Assembly: GCA_963981525.1 (NCBI GenBank) | Contig: CAXCDZ010000050.1 | Span: forward strand, 1-5,906 | DNA length: 5,906 nucleotides | Direction: 5' to 3' | From: CAXCDZ01 sp963981525 | Lineage (GTDB): Bacteria; Patescibacteriota; Microgenomatia; UBA1400; UBA12108 | Shown: positions 4,906 through 5,906 of the stretch, piece after piece | Numbering within the stretch: position 1 is the first letter of the stretch | Layout: each line of letters opens with the position of its first letter | Position numbers and translations under genes: made by a program | The notes under the pieces: model-generated | Database searches by the model: none | Seen by the model: only the letters and a program-made list of their open reading frames with translations | Told to the model about the DNA's origin: nothing

Positions 4906-5886
4906 TTACACTCTCCCCAACTCAAGCACCACAAACCCAAAGTATAGGAGCAGCAACACTACCCCCTCCCACCTCTCCAATCGACTCTTACTCCGTGCAA
5001 AATACACAAATAGTGAATACAGCATCACAAAACTCCCTATTGCCAAACTATACGGCGCAAGTCCCGTCCCATTCAGTTTCATTGGTGCAATCACAGACGA
5101 TAATCCCAGAACCAGTGTCGCATTCGCGACCACTGATCCCAGTAAGTCCCCCCAGACCATCCCTATCTGTCCAGACACGACAGCCTTCATCTCAAACACC
5201 AATTCAGGGAGCGATGTACCAATAGCCACCAAAAACAGCCCAATTATCAGTATCGGCAGTCCTAGCCCAAGCGCAATCATCTCCGACAACTGCACAATCA
5301 TATGACTAGATAGTAGCAATCCAACGACTCCCAGCAAGAATCGAACTAGATCTCCCCTCCCACCTCTCTTTGCCACCGCCAAAAAAAGCCTCTTCACAGG
5401 CGACTCTTCCATCACATGCTTACCGATTGCTCTAGTGTGTTTTTTTAGTACTGTCGTCACAAACAAGACATAAACTATCAGGAGTACCACCCCATCAGCT
5501 CTAGAGAGCGTCGAATCCGCAATCAGTAGTAATGGCAACACAGCCACCCCAAACACTAGATATAGATCCCGCTTAAGAGTCTCCCCTGCTACTCTAAGCT
5601 TTCCCCCTGCAATCGCAGCTCCCCCAATCACCAGCGAAACATTCGCAATATTACTCCCCAACACATTACCTAACACTACTTGCGGGAGTCCCTCAATTGA
5701 CGCCGTGATCCCCACCACCAGTTCCGGTAGAGAGGTCGCCAGTGCGAGAATAAAAGCCGTCACCCCAAATCCCCCAACCTTACTCCGTCTTACCATTTTC
5801 CTGATCGCCGCCACAATCAGCTCCGTCGACTTGATCAGTCCAAAAGAAAACAGTAATAATAAGAGCACTTGCCCAATAACTAGCAT
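4906..5886 (-). CDS. CaCA-family Na+/Ca2+ (cation) antiporter, YrbG-like
   Basis: A 326-aa, roughly ten-span exchanger of the Ca2+:cation antiporter family, close in length to E. coli YrbG (325 aa). Both inverted alpha repeats are clear. Alpha-1 has ALATSLPELVVG (48-59) and GNVLGSNIANVSLVIG (73-88). Alpha-2 has VAIGTSLPELVFE (220-232) and GDLLGSVVANATLVLG (246-261). The ion-binding glutamates are E55 and E228. Alpha-1 keeps both Asn residues of GSNxxN (N79, N82), but alpha-2 has Val at the first (V252) and keeps N255. A basic loop (about 147-182) separates the halves. I chose the ATG at 5886, three codons inside a possible TTG start at 5895. A TATATT lies 8-13 nt upstream of that ATG, and no proper Shine-Dalgarno is visible. 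It is the first gene of the antiporter-MFS-97aa unit. The physiological ion is unproven. Confidence 0.92.
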   Translation of the reverse strand: MLVIGQVLLLLLFSFGLIKSTELIVAAIRKMVRRSKVGGFGVTAFILALATSLPELVVGITASIEGLPQVVLGNVLGSNIANVSLVIGGAAIAGGKLRVAGETLKRDLYLVFGVAVLPLLLIADSTLSRADGVVLLIVYVLFVTTVLKKHTRAIGKHVMEESPVKRLFLAVAKRGGRGDLVRFLLGVVGLLLSSHMIVQLSEMIALGLGLPILIIGLFLVAIGTSLPELVFEMKAVVSGQIGMVWGDLLGSVVANATLVLGLSSVIAPMKLNGTGLAPYSLAIGSFVMLYSLFVYFARSKSRLERWEGVVLLLLYFGFVVLELGRV

Positions 5887-5893
5887 ACCTACC

Positions 5894-5899
5894 AATATA
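5894..5899 (-). promoter_or_regulatory. Possible -10 element of the antiporter unit
   Basis: TATATT on the minus strand, the same hexamer as in the repressor promoter, would place +1 at 5887, one nt before the chosen ATG. This would again give a leaderless or nearly leaderless mRNA. The -35 would fall outside the window, so the call cannot be completed here. Confidence 0.35.
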
Positions 5900-5906
5900 C
5901 ATGAAA

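Overview
The window looks like a piece of a small-genome, ultra-compact bacterium, most likely a Candidate Phyla Radiation (Patescibacteria) member. The basis is tightly packed genes, short versions of standard proteins (Lgt of about 228 aa), and two small conserved-looking proteins that resemble families I recall from CPR genomes. That recollection is not a database result. TAA, TAG and TGA all appear as stops (TGA ends the CcdA-like gene), so the standard code fits. All nine protein genes lie on the minus strand, so read the map from right to left.

Transcription order, from high to low coordinates. Unit 1: a YrbG-like cation/Ca2+ antiporter (4906-5886), an MFS transporter (3689-4903) and a basic 97-aa protein (3396-3689), joined by a 2-nt gap and a 1-nt stop/start overlap. 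Unit 2: a multi-spanning membrane protein of unknown function (2588-3196), Lgt (1899-2585) and a CcdA/DsbD-type membrane thiol:disulfide transporter (1145-1876). Unit 3: a CsoR/CstR-family repressor (718-954) and thioredoxin (359-688). Unit 4: the N-terminal 62 codons of thioredoxin reductase (1-187), cut by the window edge.

The most striking feature is a ~144-bp repeat present three times (207-350, 998-1142, 3252-3394). All copies have the same orientation. Each begins within 1-8 nt after the stop codon that ends units 1, 2 and 3, and each is followed at once by the promoter region or start of the next unit. The copies differ in sequence, but many differences are paired and preserve one branched fold: a long closing stem with a conserved AT-rich bulge, a hairpin whose four base pairs differ in every copy, and a longer AT-rich hairpin with an AGCA/AGTA loop. 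This covariation suggests that the fold itself is selected, as RNA or as folded single-stranded DNA. I do not recognise it as a known class.

Functionally, thioredoxin reductase, thioredoxin and the CcdA-like protein form a plausible electron route from NADPH through cytoplasmic thioredoxin to extracytoplasmic thiols. The repressor upstream of trxA has a G-tract operator inside a near-consensus promoter whose predicted start is the A of its own ATG, so a leaderless mRNA is predicted. It keeps the two family cysteines but has Glu where copper-sensing CsoR proteins have His. That suggests thiol/persulfide (CstR-like) sensing or an altered metal site. No CRISPR array, tRNA, rRNA, transposase or integrase gene was seen.
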